Source: Devosia marina (GTDB lineage: Bacteria > Pseudomonadota > Alphaproteobacteria > Rhizobiales > Devosiaceae). From it: a DNA stretch of 64,000 bases. Under the pieces are notes generated by a model. That model had not been told where the DNA came from. It did not search any database and saw only the letters and a program-made list of their open reading frames with translations. Location of the stretch: contig NZ_WQRF01000003.1 of the NCBI RefSeq assembly GCF_009758415.1, forward strand, positions 62,001-126,000. Reading direction: 5' to 3'. The first letter of the stretch is position 1. Each line of letters starts with the position of its first letter. Shown here in pieces: positions 17,029 through 24,538 of this stretch. The position numbers and the translations under genes are program-made.

Positions 17029-18524
17029 AGAATATCATCCTTGGTTGTTGTCCTGGTGCGGCCCAGTTCGGGAAGCCGAACCCTCACTTCGAGCCCACCA
17101 CCATCCGCTGGGGCGTAATGCGGCTCCCCGCCAAACTGGCCCGAGAGCTGTCTGACGATAACCGAGCCCAGCCCGGATTCGGTTGCATCATCACCCTCCC
17201 GCATGCCCACGCCGTCATCCTTAACGCGGAGCATCGGCACGTCTTCATCGTCGGGCGCCAAGGTGACAGTTATGGTGCCGCTGCGCGCGTCCGGAAAGGC
17301 ATATTTGAGCGCATTGGTCACCAGCTCTCCGACCAGAATGCCCAGCGTCGTGGCATCGCGCGCACTCACTTCAATGGGCGAGAGCTCGCCATGTACTGCG
17401 ATCCGCCCGCCATCGGTCTGGGTTTCGGCAAGGTCCTCGAGAACCGCTGCAAGGAATTCATCGGCACGCGCAGTTTCAAGGTCATCGCCCAGGCGAAGGC
17501 GGCGATGGGCCGAGGCCACCGCATGGACACGCAGCCGCGCCGCTTCGAGCGCCGCGCGAACATCGTCCGACTGGGTGCGCATGACCTGCAGGGCCAGGAG
17601 CGAAGAGACCGTAGCCAGCGAATTGCCGATGCGATGATTGGTGTCCTGCAACAGCGCTTCGACCCGCTGGCGTTCGCGCTCGGCATGGGCTCGCGCTTCC
17701 TCGATATCCCGCGTGCGCTCGGCCACTTCTTCTTCCAGCGCCTCGTTCTGGCTCAACAGCCCGCGATGGCGCTGGGCCAAGGCGCTAACCTGCTTCTGGG
17801 TGCGCATCAACAAGGCATAGGCCAGGATCGCCGCCGCAGCGAGCGCGGCAATCAACGCTGCGACCAAGCCCGTTCGGGTCTGGTCGATCTGCTGGTTGCG
17901 ATCCGCCAGCTTGGCATCTTCCTCGGCGATGAACTCTTCCAAGGTTGCGCTAACCTCGGCCATCAACCGCGCGCCCATACCGGTCTCGGTCAGCGTCTGG
18001 GCCTCTTCACTGCGCCGCGTCGAGACCAGCTCCACGGTGCGGTTCATTTCCGCCATCTTGCTTGAGATGTCACCGGTAATGCTGGCCACGCGGTCGCTTT
18101 GCCCGCGATCATCCGTCGTCATGTCCATCAGGGCGGCGACGCGACGATCCAGGCTGGAGACCGCTTCTCGATAGGGCTGGAGAAACTGCGGATCGGCCGT
18201 CAGCAAAAAACCGCGCTGACTGGCCTCGGCCTGGCTCAGCGCATGGGTCAGCTCGCGTGCGGCATTGCGCACCGCATAGGTCTTGTTGATGTCGTTAAGC
18301 TGTCGGTCGATGCCCTGCATCAGCATCAGCGCCGCAACGGCGGCCAGGCACACCAGGCCGAGCGAAACCCACACCGCCAGGCGTCGTGTGCCCCGCCGGA
18401 CAAGATGCGGTCCCTCGACACTTTTGAGCCCGTCAACCAAGACGCTCATCTCCTGCTCCTGCGACGGGTGCGGCCGCTGTGCCCGAGCAATGCTTTCCAG
18501 CGATGGCAGCAATGAGGCCGACAT
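17025..18524 (-). CDS. CHASE3-domain sensor histidine kinase (HisKA_2 / HWE-like)
   Basis: A membrane histidine kinase. Counting from the internal ATG at 18449 (474 residues), helices lie at about 24-44 and 194-214. They enclose a CHASE3-like sensor (RNAARELTHALSQAEASQRG), followed by a coiled coil (225-265), a HisKA_2 domain with phospho-acceptor H272 (TNHRIGNSLA) and a C-terminal ATPase domain. The first possible start (18524) lies just after the Crp stop but lacks a clear ribosome site; the ATG at 18449 has AGGAGCAGGAG close upstream, so the true start is uncertain. HWE/HisKA_2 kinases commonly feed PhyR, and phyR lies 2.2 kb away. No cognate receiver is encoded in this operon. Confidence 0.88.
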   Translation of the reverse strand: MSASLLPSLESIARAQRPHPSQEQEMSVLVDGLKSVEGPHLVRRGTRRLAVWVSLGLVCLAAVAALMLMQGIDRQLNDINKTYAVRNAARELTHALSQAEASQRGFLLTADPQFLQPYREAVSSLDRRVAALMDMTTDDRGQSDRVASITGDISSKMAEMNRTVELVSTRRSEEAQTLTETGMGARLMAEVSATLEEFIAEEDAKLADRNQQIDQTRTGLVAALIAALAAAAILAYALLMRTQKQVSALAQRHRGLLSQNEALEEEVAERTRDIEEARAHAERERQRVEALLQDTNHRIGNSLATVSSLLALQVMRTQSDDVRAALEAARLRVHAVASAHRRLRLGDDLETARADEFLAAVLEDLAETQTDGGRIAVHGELSPIEVSARDATTLGILVGELVTNALKYAFPDARSGTITVTLAPDDEDVPMLRVKDDGVGMREGDDATESGLGSVIVRQLSGQFGGEPHYAPADGGGLEVRVRLPELGRTRTTTKDDIL

Positions 18525-18526
18525 GG

Positions 18527-19285
18527 CTAAATCAGGGGACGGACCGGCTCACCCAGACCTTCCCACCCGGCCACGCGCGCCAACTCAGTTGCATCGAGCA
18601 CTTCGCAGCTCCGCCCAAGCCAGCGGATGAGACCCTTGTTTGTCAGTTTGCGCAACGTTTTGTTGGTGTGAACGATCGACAGACCCAGCGTGTCGGCGAC
18701 ATGCTGCTGGGTCAGCGGGATGGATACCGGCCCCTGTCCCTTGCCCAACCCCACCGAGACCGCCCGTTCATGGAGGAAGGCCAGGAGATAGGCGGCCCGC
18801 TCCAGCGCCGAGCGCCGGCCCAGGCTGAGCAGATGATCGTCCAGCATGCGCTCTTCGCGCGCTGCCAGCCAGGTGACGTCAAAGGCAAGGCCAGGGTGGT
18901 TGGCAAACAACTCATCGAGCCGATCGCGCTGAAACACGCACAGCACCAAGGGCGAAAGCGCTTCGACCGAGTGCTCCATCTCCCCGATCACCGAGCCCTG
19001 CAACCCGACCAGATCGCCGGGCAGCACATAGTTCAGGATTTGCCGCCGCCCGTCATCGAGCATCTTGAAGCGAAACGCCCAGCCCGACAGCACGGTGAAT
19101 AACTGCGCGCTATGAGCACCCTCGGTGAGGAAGACGGCTCCGGATTCGGCGGTCATTTCGCCGGTTTTGAAACTGGAAACGAATTTCAGCTCACCGGCCG
19201 AAAAGTCGCGAAACGTTGGCAGCGTGCGAAGCGGGCATTGCTCGCAGGACACGCGTCGCCCGGAAGAGGGAAGGACCAAACTCAA
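18527..19285 (-). CDS. Crp/Fnr-family transcription regulator
   Basis: A 252-residue regulator with an N-terminal cyclic-nucleotide-type beta barrel (about 30-150), a dimer helix and a C-terminal winged helix (about 190-220, LTQQHVADTLGLSIVHTNKT). Two cysteines near the N-terminus (C14 and C17, CEQC) recall FNR/FixK-type sensing, but no full four-cysteine cluster is evident. The start is a TTG at 19285 with AGGA about 6 bases upstream; a GTG at codon 12 is the alternative. It opens an operon with the histidine kinase and the lipid kinase, transcribed from an EcfG-type promoter at 19346-19321. Confidence 0.87.
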   Translation of the reverse strand: MSLVLPSSGRRVSCEQCPLRTLPTFRDFSAGELKFVSSFKTGEMTAESGAVFLTEGAHSAQLFTVLSGWAFRFKMLDDGRRQILNYVLPGDLVGLQGSVIGEMEHSVEALSPLVLCVFQRDRLDELFANHPGLAFDVTWLAAREERMLDDHLLSLGRRSALERAAYLLAFLHERAVSVGLGKGQGPVSIPLTQQHVADTLGLSIVHTNKTLRKLTNKGLIRWLGRSCEVLDATELARVAGWEGLGEPVRPLI

Positions 19286-19320
19286 TTGATTTCCTGACGC
19301 TTTTAGAAGTCGAGATACCG

Positions 19321-19346
19321 AACGCTATGTGGGCATGGCGCGTTCC
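19321..19346 (-). promoter_or_regulatory. EcfG-type promoter before the Crp / kinase / lipid-kinase operon
   Basis: Read on the minus strand, GGAAC (19346-19342) and CGTT (19324-19321) are separated by 17 bases. The TTG start of the Crp-family gene lies about 35 bases downstream. The exact match and position support EcfG-dependent expression of the whole operon. Confidence 0.75.
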
Positions 19347-19351
19347 CGACA

Positions 19352-19369
19352 TGTCATAGTTAAATGACA
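19352..19369. promoter_or_regulatory. Palindrome TGTCAT-N6-ATGACA, candidate Crp/Fnr-type operator
   Basis: A perfect 6+6 inverted repeat lies between the divergent Crp-family and receiver genes, just upstream of the EcfG-type -35 element of the Crp operon. Its size and spacing suit a dimeric Crp/Fnr protein, which would allow autoregulation or control of the receiver gene. The assignment to this regulator is inference. Confidence 0.45.
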
Positions 19370-19425
19370 GACGCGCCAGATGAGCCGATCAGGGGCGGGG
19401 GGCCACACGAACAGAAAGCACGCCC

Positions 19426-19836
19426 ATGCTGAACGGCCGCACGGTTCTCGTCCTCGAGACCGAATTCATCATCGCATTGGGAATACAAAGCGCCCTGCAG
19501 GCCATGGGGGCCTCTCATGTCGTTCTGGCGCGCAGCCCTGACGAAGCCAATCAGCATATGTCTGACTGGACATCGGCAGCGCTCGCAATTGTCGAAATCG
19601 AAACCGACAAGCCCGAGCTGATCGCGTTTGCCCAACAATTGGCTCGAAGCGGAGTGGCCGTCATCGGCATCAGCGCCGATGACCTTCGCGCGGAGGGTGT
19701 GCCGGGCCTGCCCGGCACTCCGATCTTGCTCAAGCCATTTCCGGATGCGGACCTGGCCGAAGCAGTAAAGGTCCGCCTCGCTCAGAAGCCGTGGTTGCCT
19801 GACGTCACCTGCGCAGAGACGGCATCGGGACCATAG
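19426..19836 (+). CDS. Degenerate receiver-domain protein (pseudo-receiver)
   Basis: A 136-residue stand-alone receiver-like protein. The acidic pocket appears as E11/E13 (VLETEFIIA) and the conserved lysine survives as K103 (LLKPF). The residue aligned with the phospho-accepting aspartate is glutamate (E57 in AIVEIETD), so normal phosphorylation is unlikely; a Glu can mimic the phosphorylated state. It may act as a fixed-state binding partner in the stress pathway. The gene is convergent with ecfG, and their 3' ends overlap by 55 bases. The ribosome site before ATG 19426 is weak. Confidence 0.75.
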   Translation: MLNGRTVLVLETEFIIALGIQSALQAMGASHVVLARSPDEANQHMSDWTSAALAIVEIETDKPELIAFAQQLARSGVAVIGISADDLRAEGVPGLPGTPILLKPFPDADLAEAVKVRLAQKPWLPDVTCAETASGP

Positions 19837-20336
19837 TCGGACTCCCCGCTCACCTTGAGCAGCTCGGTCAGACGCGTGCGCGCGCGGCTGACCCGGCTTT
19901 TCATGGTGCCAACGGCGCATTCGCAGATCGAGGCCGCCTCTTCATAGGAAAAGCCCGAAGCGCCGATCAGAATGATGGCTTCGCGCTGGTCATCCGGCAG
20001 CTCGGAGAGCGCTGCCTTGAAGTCCTCGAGATCCATCGACCCATATTGGGAAGGATGCACGGAAAGACGCTCGGTAAAGGCCCCATCGCTGTCCTGCACT
20101 TCGCGCCCGCGCTTGCGCATCTGGCTGTAGAACTCGTTGCGCAGGATCGTGAACAGCCAGGCCTTGATGTTGGTGCCCATTTCGAAGCTGGACTGCTTGG
20201 CCCAGGCTTTCATCACCGTGTCCTGCACCAGGTCATCGGCCTTGTCATGCTTGCCGGTCAGCGACACCGCAAAGGCGCGCAGACTGGGCAGGGTCGCAAG
20301 CATTTCACGTTTGAAGGACGTTCCCTCGGCACTCAT
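19782..20336 (-). CDS. ecfG: General stress response sigma factor EcfG
   Basis: A 184-residue ECF sigma factor. The sigma-2 region spans about residues 10-78 (DDLVQDTVMKAW, IKAWLFTILRNEFYS) and sigma-4 about 105-160 (SELPDDQREAIILIG, FSYEEAASICECAVGTMKSR). This pattern is typical of EcfG (ECF15). The ATG at 20336 has GGGGAG overlapping the stop of nepR, four bases upstream, so nepR and ecfG are co-transcribed and probably coupled. In the known system, NepR sequesters EcfG until phosphorylated PhyR binds NepR. Six matching promoter sites surround the locus. Confidence 0.95.
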   Translation of the reverse strand: MSAEGTSFKREMLATLPSLRAFAVSLTGKHDKADDLVQDTVMKAWAKQSSFEMGTNIKAWLFTILRNEFYSQMRKRGREVQDSDGAFTERLSVHPSQYGSMDLEDFKAALSELPDDQREAIILIGASGFSYEEAASICECAVGTMKSRVSRARTRLTELLKVSGESDYGPDAVSAQVTSGNHGF

Positions 20337-20340
20337 GCCG

Positions 20341-20562
20341 TTACTCCCCACCGCGATTGGAGGACTTGTCGCTCTGGGCCTGTTCGGCGTTGTCGAGCTT
20401 TTCGAGCAAGTCGAGAAGCTGGTCGGGGACGCCCTCGTCCTGAACCGCTCCATAAAGGGCGCGCAGACGCGACCCGATGTCCGAAGTCGGACCGAGCCCA
20501 TCTTCCGCCCGCTCCGCCTGCATGCGCACACGTTGCTGCGTCACCAGATTTTCCTTCTTCAT
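20341..20562 (-). CDS. nepR: Anti-sigma factor NepR
   Basis: A 73-residue protein whose core at about residues 29-57 (IGSRLRALYGAVQDEGVPDQ, then LLDLLEKLD) matches the NepR helices that wrap EcfG or PhyR. The ATG at 20562 is preferred; a TTG two codons earlier is possible. It lies between its promoter (20637-20612) and ecfG, and divergent from phyR, the classical locus arrangement. It holds EcfG inactive in unstressed cells and is released by phosphorylated PhyR. Confidence 0.93.
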   Translation of the reverse strand: MKKENLVTQQRVRMQAERAEDGLGPTSDIGSRLRALYGAVQDEGVPDQLLDLLEKLDNAEQAQSDKSSNRGGE

Positions 20563-20611
20563 TCCCAATTTGACCGTTCAGTCTTGATTTGTCGCGCTGT
20601 ACCGTGCCCCA

Positions 20612-20637
20612 AATGCCCGGAGAGCTGCAAAAGTTCC
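20612..20637 (-). promoter_or_regulatory. Probable EcfG promoter of nepR-ecfG
   Basis: On the minus strand GGAAC (20637-20633) is followed after 17 bases by CATT (20615-20612), three of four matches to CGTT. It gives a leader of about 40 bases before nepR. Its -35 is one arm of the inverted repeat shared with the phyR promoter. Confidence 0.55.
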
Positions 20638-20654
20638 AAACTGCCGGAACTTTT
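20629..20654. promoter_or_regulatory. Inverted repeat joining two divergent -35 elements
   Basis: AAAAGTTCC (20629-20637) and GGAACTTTT (20646-20654) are perfect 9-base inverted copies with an 8-base spacer. Each arm contains the GGAAC element of one of the two divergent promoters (nepR-ecfG and phyR). Confidence 0.8.
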
Positions 20655-20670
20655 CTCGGCAACACACGTT
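20646..20670 (+). promoter_or_regulatory. EcfG promoter of phyR
   Basis: GGAAC (20646-20650) and CGTT (20667-20670) are spaced by 16 bases, a perfect consensus. The phyR ATG at 20723 lies 52 bases downstream. Positive autoregulation of phyR by EcfG is known in other Alphaproteobacteria. Confidence 0.85.
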
Positions 20671-20722
20671 TTGGGCCATCGTGAGGTACAGTACAACAAG
20701 CGTCACCCGGGAGTTTTCGTCT

Positions 20723-21517
20723 ATGTCCTTGTCCACGCGGATCGCACCGCATCTGCCCTACCTGCGGCGGTTTTCTCGCGCCGTCACCGGTTCGCAGACC
20801 TCAGGCGACGCCTATGTCGCCGCAACGCTCGAAGCGCTGATCGCCGATATCTCCCTGTTCCCCGAAGCCAGCAATGACCGCATTGCACTCTACAAACTTT
20901 TCTCCGCATTGTTTTCATCCTCTGCGGTGAAAGTGCCGGAACCGGCTTCGAGTTTTGCCTGGGAACAGCGCGCCGCCGCCAACCTGGCCAATCTGGCGCC
21001 CCTGCCCCGCCAGGCTTTTCTGCTGGTGGCCGTGGAAGGGTTCAGCCACGCCCAGGCCGCCGAGATCCTCTCGACCAGCGAGGACGAATTCGCCGACCTG
21101 CTCGACCAGGCGTCCACCGACATTTCCCGTCAGGTAGCCACCGAGATCATGATCATCGAAGATGAACCGCTGATCGCAATGGATATCGAGCAGATGGTGC
21201 AGAGCCTCGGCCACAAGGTGGTCAGCGTTGCCCGCACCCACAAGGAAGCGCTGAGCCTGTTTGCGCAGACCCAGCCCCGCATGATCCTGGCCGACATCCA
21301 GCTTGCCGACGGCAGTTCAGGCATTGATGCGGTCAACGACATTCTCAACAATCACTCGGTGCCGGTGATCTTCATCACTGCCTTCCCCGAGCGGCTGCTG
21401 ACCGGGGAGCGGCCCGAACCGACATTCCTGGTCACCAAGCCGTTCAACCCCGACATGGTGAAGGCCCTGATCAGCCAGGCTCTGTTCTTCGACGAAGGCT
21501 CGCGCGCCGCAGCCTGA
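20723..21517 (+). CDS. phyR: General stress response regulator PhyR
   Basis: A 264-residue protein fusing a sigma-like N-terminal domain (about 1-135) to a receiver domain (about 140-260). Receiver residues are intact: E146/D147 in IIEDEP, phospho-acceptor D191 (ILADIQL), and K239 in VTKPF. The FITAFPERL motif (217-225) is a hallmark of PhyR. When phosphorylated, its sigma-like domain binds NepR and frees EcfG. The ATG at 20723 is preceded by GGGAG at 9 bases. It is transcribed divergently from nepR-ecfG with an EcfG promoter and ends in a strong terminator. Confidence 0.96.
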   Translation: MSLSTRIAPHLPYLRRFSRAVTGSQTSGDAYVAATLEALIADISLFPEASNDRIALYKLFSALFSSSAVKVPEPASSFAWEQRAAANLANLAPLPRQAFLLVAVEGFSHAQAAEILSTSEDEFADLLDQASTDISRQVATEIMIIEDEPLIAMDIEQMVQSLGHKVVSVARTHKEALSLFAQTQPRMILADIQLADGSSGIDAVNDILNNHSVPVIFITAFPERLLTGERPEPTFLVTKPFNPDMVKALISQALFFDEGSRAAA

Positions 21518-21541
21518 TCCAGGCACACACGATTGAAGAAT

Positions 21542-21567
21542 AAGGCCGGCACGTTCCGGCCTTTTTC
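21542..21567 (+). terminator. Intrinsic terminator of phyR
   Basis: AAGGCCGG (21542-21549) pairs with CCGGCCTT (21556-21563) over a 6-base loop, followed by further T residues. It lies 24 bases after the phyR stop and 9 bases before the next EcfG-type promoter. Confidence 0.92.
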
Positions 21568-21576
21568 TTTGCGTCC

Positions 21577-21601
21577 GGAACTTGCAGCGAACAGCGGCGT
21601 T
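21577..21601 (+). promoter_or_regulatory. EcfG-type promoter before the DUF1328 gene
   Basis: GGAAC (21577-21581) and CGTT (21598-21601) are spaced by 16 bases. The ATG of the small membrane-protein gene lies 32 bases downstream of the second element. Confidence 0.75.
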
Positions 21602-21633
21602 GTCAGTGCAAGTATCAAAACATGGAGTTTACC

Positions 21634-21801
21634 ATGCTGTATTATGCACTGGTCTTTCTGGTTATCGCGCTGATCGCTGGCGTGCTGGGCTTTGGTGGCA
21701 TTGCCGGCGCCTCGGCTGGTATCGCGCAGATCCTGTTCTTCCTGTTCCTGGCGTTCCTCGTGATCTCGCTGGTGGTTGGTCTGTTCCGCAGGGGCACATA
21801 G
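21634..21801 (+). CDS. DUF1328 (YtjA / UPF0391) small membrane protein
   Basis: A 55-residue protein with two hydrophobic helices and the conserved glycine-rich centre [20 protein letters not shown], typical of DUF1328. The start is ATG 21634, with GGAG about 6 bases upstream inside an earlier in-frame ATG (21622). Family function is unknown, though members are often stress-induced in Alphaproteobacteria. An exact EcfG-type promoter lies directly upstream, and a 19-bp bidirectional terminator follows. Confidence 0.88.
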   Translation: MLYYALVFLVIALIAGVLGFGGIAGASAGIAQILFFLFLAFLVISLVVGLFRRGT

Positions 21802-21819
21802 GACCGACAGTCGAATTCA

Positions 21820-21860
21820 ACAGAAAGAAGCGGCGCCCAAGGGGCGCCGCTTCTTTCTGT
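21820..21860. terminator. Bidirectional terminator with a 19-bp perfect stem
   Basis: Bases 21820-21838 pair perfectly with 21842-21860 around a 3-base loop (AAG); the inner part is GC-rich and the outer part A/T-rich on each strand. It serves the DUF1328 gene on the plus strand and the ydcF-like gene, whose stop begins at the next base, on the minus strand. Confidence 0.92.
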
Positions 21861-22649
21861 TCACGGTGCAGGGAACCAGGTGTCGATCTGCCCGGTGGCC
21901 CAATAGACCGTCAGTCCGATCCACTCGCGCATGGCGGTCGAGGTCGTATCGAGATTGCGCCCCAAATCGGCCAGATCGAAACCGAAACTTTCTTTGCCTG
22001 TGCTGCGGAAATCGGTGGGCCACGGAAGGACCGAGACCGCTTCGGCACGAAACAGGCCCACAGAGCGCGGGATGTGAAAGGCCGAAGTCACCAGCACGGT
22101 GGTACCGCCAGTCTCGGCCAGCAGGCTTTGGGTGAAGCGGGCGTTCTCGATCGTATTGCGCGACTGTCCCTCGAGCACCAACCGCTCTTCATCAATCCCC
22201 AATCCAACAAAGAACCGGCGGGCGGTCTCCGCTTCGCTCTCGCCCTCCGCGCTGAGCAGACCACCTCCACCCGAGAGCACGATGCGCGCCTGCGGAAAGC
22301 GCAGCGCCAGCCATAAGGTAGTGCTCAGCCGCTCGCCGGCATCATTCATGGCGACGGTCTGCCGCGCGCCACTGATACGCGACACGGTTGCGCCACCCAG
22401 CATCACGATGGCATCGACCCGTTCGGGCAGGACCGGGACAGCAAAACGCTCTTCCAGGGGTCGAATAATCACCGCGCCGAAATTGGTCAGGCTGGCCAGC
22501 CCGAGCACGCCAATCGCCAGAACCAGCGCAGCAAGGGCCAGGCGCCGCCGCCCGAACGCCACCAGAAGGCTGCCCAGCACAATGAGCAGCAGCACGATGC
22601 TGATCGGCTGCGCCACCAGCCAAAACAGCTTCGAGACAACAAAGAACAT
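21861..22649 (-). CDS. YdcF / ElyC-like (DUF218) membrane protein
   Basis: A protein of about 262 residues with two N-terminal membrane helices (about 10-30 and 35-58) and a DUF218 domain (from about 80: [47 protein letters not shown]). This layout matches ElyC/SanA/YdcF envelope proteins, implicated in peptidoglycan or polysaccharide precursor handling in E. coli. The start may be ATG 22649 or GTG 22655. It is a stand-alone gene ending at the bidirectional terminator. Confidence 0.85.
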   Translation of the reverse strand: MFFVVSKLFWLVAQPISIVLLLIVLGSLLVAFGRRRLALAALVLAIGVLGLASLTNFGAVIIRPLEERFAVPVLPERVDAIVMLGGATVSRISGARQTVAMNDAGERLSTTLWLALRFPQARIVLSGGGGLLSAEGESEAETARRFFVGLGIDEERLVLEGQSRNTIENARFTQSLLAETGGTTVLVTSAFHIPRSVGLFRAEAVSVLPWPTDFRSTGKESFGFDLADLGRNLDTTSTAMREWIGLTVYWATGQIDTWFPAP

Positions 22650-22791
22650 GCCCACCCTACCTTGCGCGGTGCGGGCAAAACCCGCTTTTTCGCTTGCTAT
22701 CTCACAGGCTTCTGGTTTTCTACCAGACGGTCAAGATTGCCAATCGATTAATAAGGCAATCGCCAGTCAGGAAGCGCCCGATAACGGGCCA

Positions 22792-23598
22792 ATGGTGAGC
22801 ATGAAGCAGGCAGCGCCCGCAAAAGCGGAGCCATCGCCGGTCGTCGAACTGCGCGAACTTCACAAGTCCTTCGGCGCCCTGGAAGTGCTCAAGGGCATTT
22901 CCTTCACCGCGCGCGAAGGGCAGGTCGTCTCCCTTATCGGGTCTTCCGGATCAGGCAAATCCACGCTGCTGCGCTGCATCAACATGCTCGAGATCCCCGA
23001 TCGCGGGGATGTGCTGATCGACGGCGAGGCCATTGTGCTCAAGGGCAATGGCCAGGGCCGCAGCATTGGCGACGAACACCAGATCCGCCGCATCCGTTCC
23101 GAGCTGGGCATGGTGTTCCAGTCGTTCAACCTCTGGGCGCACATGACCATTCTTGAAAATGTCATGGAAGCCCCGCTGGTGGTGCAAAAGCGCGCGCGCC
23201 CCGAGGTGGAAGCCGAAGCCCGCGCCATGCTCGACAAAGTAGGGATCGGTGACAAGGCCGATGCCTATCCCGCGCAACTGTCGGGCGGACAGCAGCAGCG
23301 CGCCGCCATCGCGCGGGCCCTCTGCATCAATCCGCGCGTCATGCTGTTTGACGAACCCACCTCTGCGCTCGACCCCGAGCTTGAAGTGGAGGTGCTGCGC
23401 GTCATCAAGCTCCTGGCTGACGAGGGCCGGACCATGGTGCTGGTGACCCATGACATGGATTTTGCCCGCTCGGTGTCCGACCGGGTGATCTTTCTCCATC
23501 AGGGACTGATCGAGGAGGAAGGCGCGCCCGACGAGGTGTTCGGTGCCACCAAATCGGCCCGCCTCAAACAATTTCTCAATGCGGCCAGCCACGACTGA
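22792..23598 (+). CDS. Polar amino-acid ABC transporter, ATP-binding protein
   Basis: A 268-residue HisP/GlnQ-type ATPase. Walker A is GSSGSGKST (50-58), the signature is LSGGQQQR, Walker B is [12 protein letters not shown], and the H-loop is VTHDMDFAR. Residues 1-17 are an Ala/Pro-rich extension; a second ATG three codons later (22801) is equally possible, and neither has a strong ribosome site. It is first in an operon with a family-3 binding protein, two permeases, a MTH1187 protein and an M14 deacylase, so it energises uptake of a polar or conjugated amino acid. Confidence 0.9.
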   Translation: MVSMKQAAPAKAEPSPVVELRELHKSFGALEVLKGISFTAREGQVVSLIGSSGSGKSTLLRCINMLEIPDRGDVLIDGEAIVLKGNGQGRSIGDEHQIRRIRSELGMVFQSFNLWAHMTILENVMEAPLVVQKRARPEVEAEARAMLDKVGIGDKADAYPAQLSGGQQQRAAIARALCINPRVMLFDEPTSALDPELEVEVLRVIKLLADEGRTMVLVTHDMDFARSVSDRVIFLHQGLIEEEGAPDEVFGATKSARLKQFLNAASHD

Positions 23599-23665
23599 GC
23601 TGCATGGAAAACGACCCGGAAAACCGGGCGCAATGACAACACGAACAAGCAAACGGAGAACGAGA

Positions 23666-24418
23666 ATGAAAAAGACTATGCTGGCAGCGGCCGCCGTTCT
23701 GGCCCTCGCCACCCCCGCCTTCGCCCAGGACACTGTCCGCATCGCCACGGAAGGCGCCTATGCACCCTGGAACTTCCTCAACGATGCTGGCGAACCGGCC
23801 GGTTTCGAGATCGATCTGGGTAATGCCATCTGCGAAACCGCGGAGCTGAGCTGCGAGTGGATCATCAATGACTGGGACTCCATCATCCCGAATCTGCTGG
23901 CCGGCAACTACGACCTGATCATGGCCGGCATGTCGATCACCGATGAACGCCTCGAAACCATCAACTTCTCCGACAATTACTTCCCGCCCGATCCGTCCAA
24001 GTTCGTCGCCGCTGCCGGCGCTGGTCTCGACTTTTCAGCCTTGTCCGGCGCCCGCGTCGGCGTTCAGGGCGGCACGATCCAGGCCGGCTATGCCGAGGAA
24101 AACCTGGGCGGGGCCAACACCATCGTCACCTTCTCGACCGCTGACCAGGCCATGGCTGACCTGGCCGCCGGCAATCTCGACACCATCCTGGCCGACGGCG
24201 CCTATCTCGAGCCGGTCGTGAACGCCTCGAACGGCGCACTCGAATTCGTCGGTGAAGACGTGATGATCGGCGGCGGCGTGGGTGCCGGCGTGCGCAAGGA
24301 AGACACTGAACTCAAGGCCACCGTTGACGAGGCTCTGGCCACGCTCAAGGCCGACGGCACTGTGGACGCATTGATCGCCCAGTGGTTCGACGGCATGGGT
24401 CCGTTCTTCTCCGAATAA
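23666..24418 (+). CDS. Polar amino-acid ABC transporter, periplasmic binding protein
   Basis: A 250-residue family-3 solute-binding protein. The signal peptide covers residues 1-20 (MKKTMLAAAAVLALATPAFA). The mature part begins with the ligand-site pattern RIATEGAYAPWNF, and GFEIDLGNAIC follows. The pattern suggests cationic or polar amino acids of the HisJ/ArgT kind. The start at 23666 follows a purine-rich ACGGAGAACGAG. It lies 67 bases after the ATPase gene and is followed by a perfect hairpin before the permease genes. Confidence 0.9.
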   Translation: MKKTMLAAAAVLALATPAFAQDTVRIATEGAYAPWNFLNDAGEPAGFEIDLGNAICETAELSCEWIINDWDSIIPNLLAGNYDLIMAGMSITDERLETINFSDNYFPPDPSKFVAAAGAGLDFSALSGARVGVQGGTIQAGYAEENLGGANTIVTFSTADQAMADLAAGNLDTILADGAYLEPVVNASNGALEFVGEDVMIGGGVGAGVRKEDTELKATVDEALATLKADGTVDALIAQWFDGMGPFFSE

Positions 24419-24438
24419 GCCGATCCGGCTCCAATCCT

Positions 24439-24462
24439 GTCCCTCCCGGCACCGGGAGGGAC
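24439..24462 (+). other. Hairpin after the binding-protein gene, no U-run
   Basis: A perfect 11-bp stem (GTCCCTCCCGG at 24439-24449, CCGGGAGGGAC at 24452-24462), in practice 10 bp with a 4-base loop. No T-run follows. As in the polyol and TRAP operons, it sits just downstream of the binding-protein gene. Confidence 0.75.
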
Positions 24463-24538
24463 ACTTGTATTGACGCATTTCCGAACCGTAAAACCGTTGC
24501 CAGTTTTGCAGGAAATGCTCCAACCGCGAAAGAGCGGC

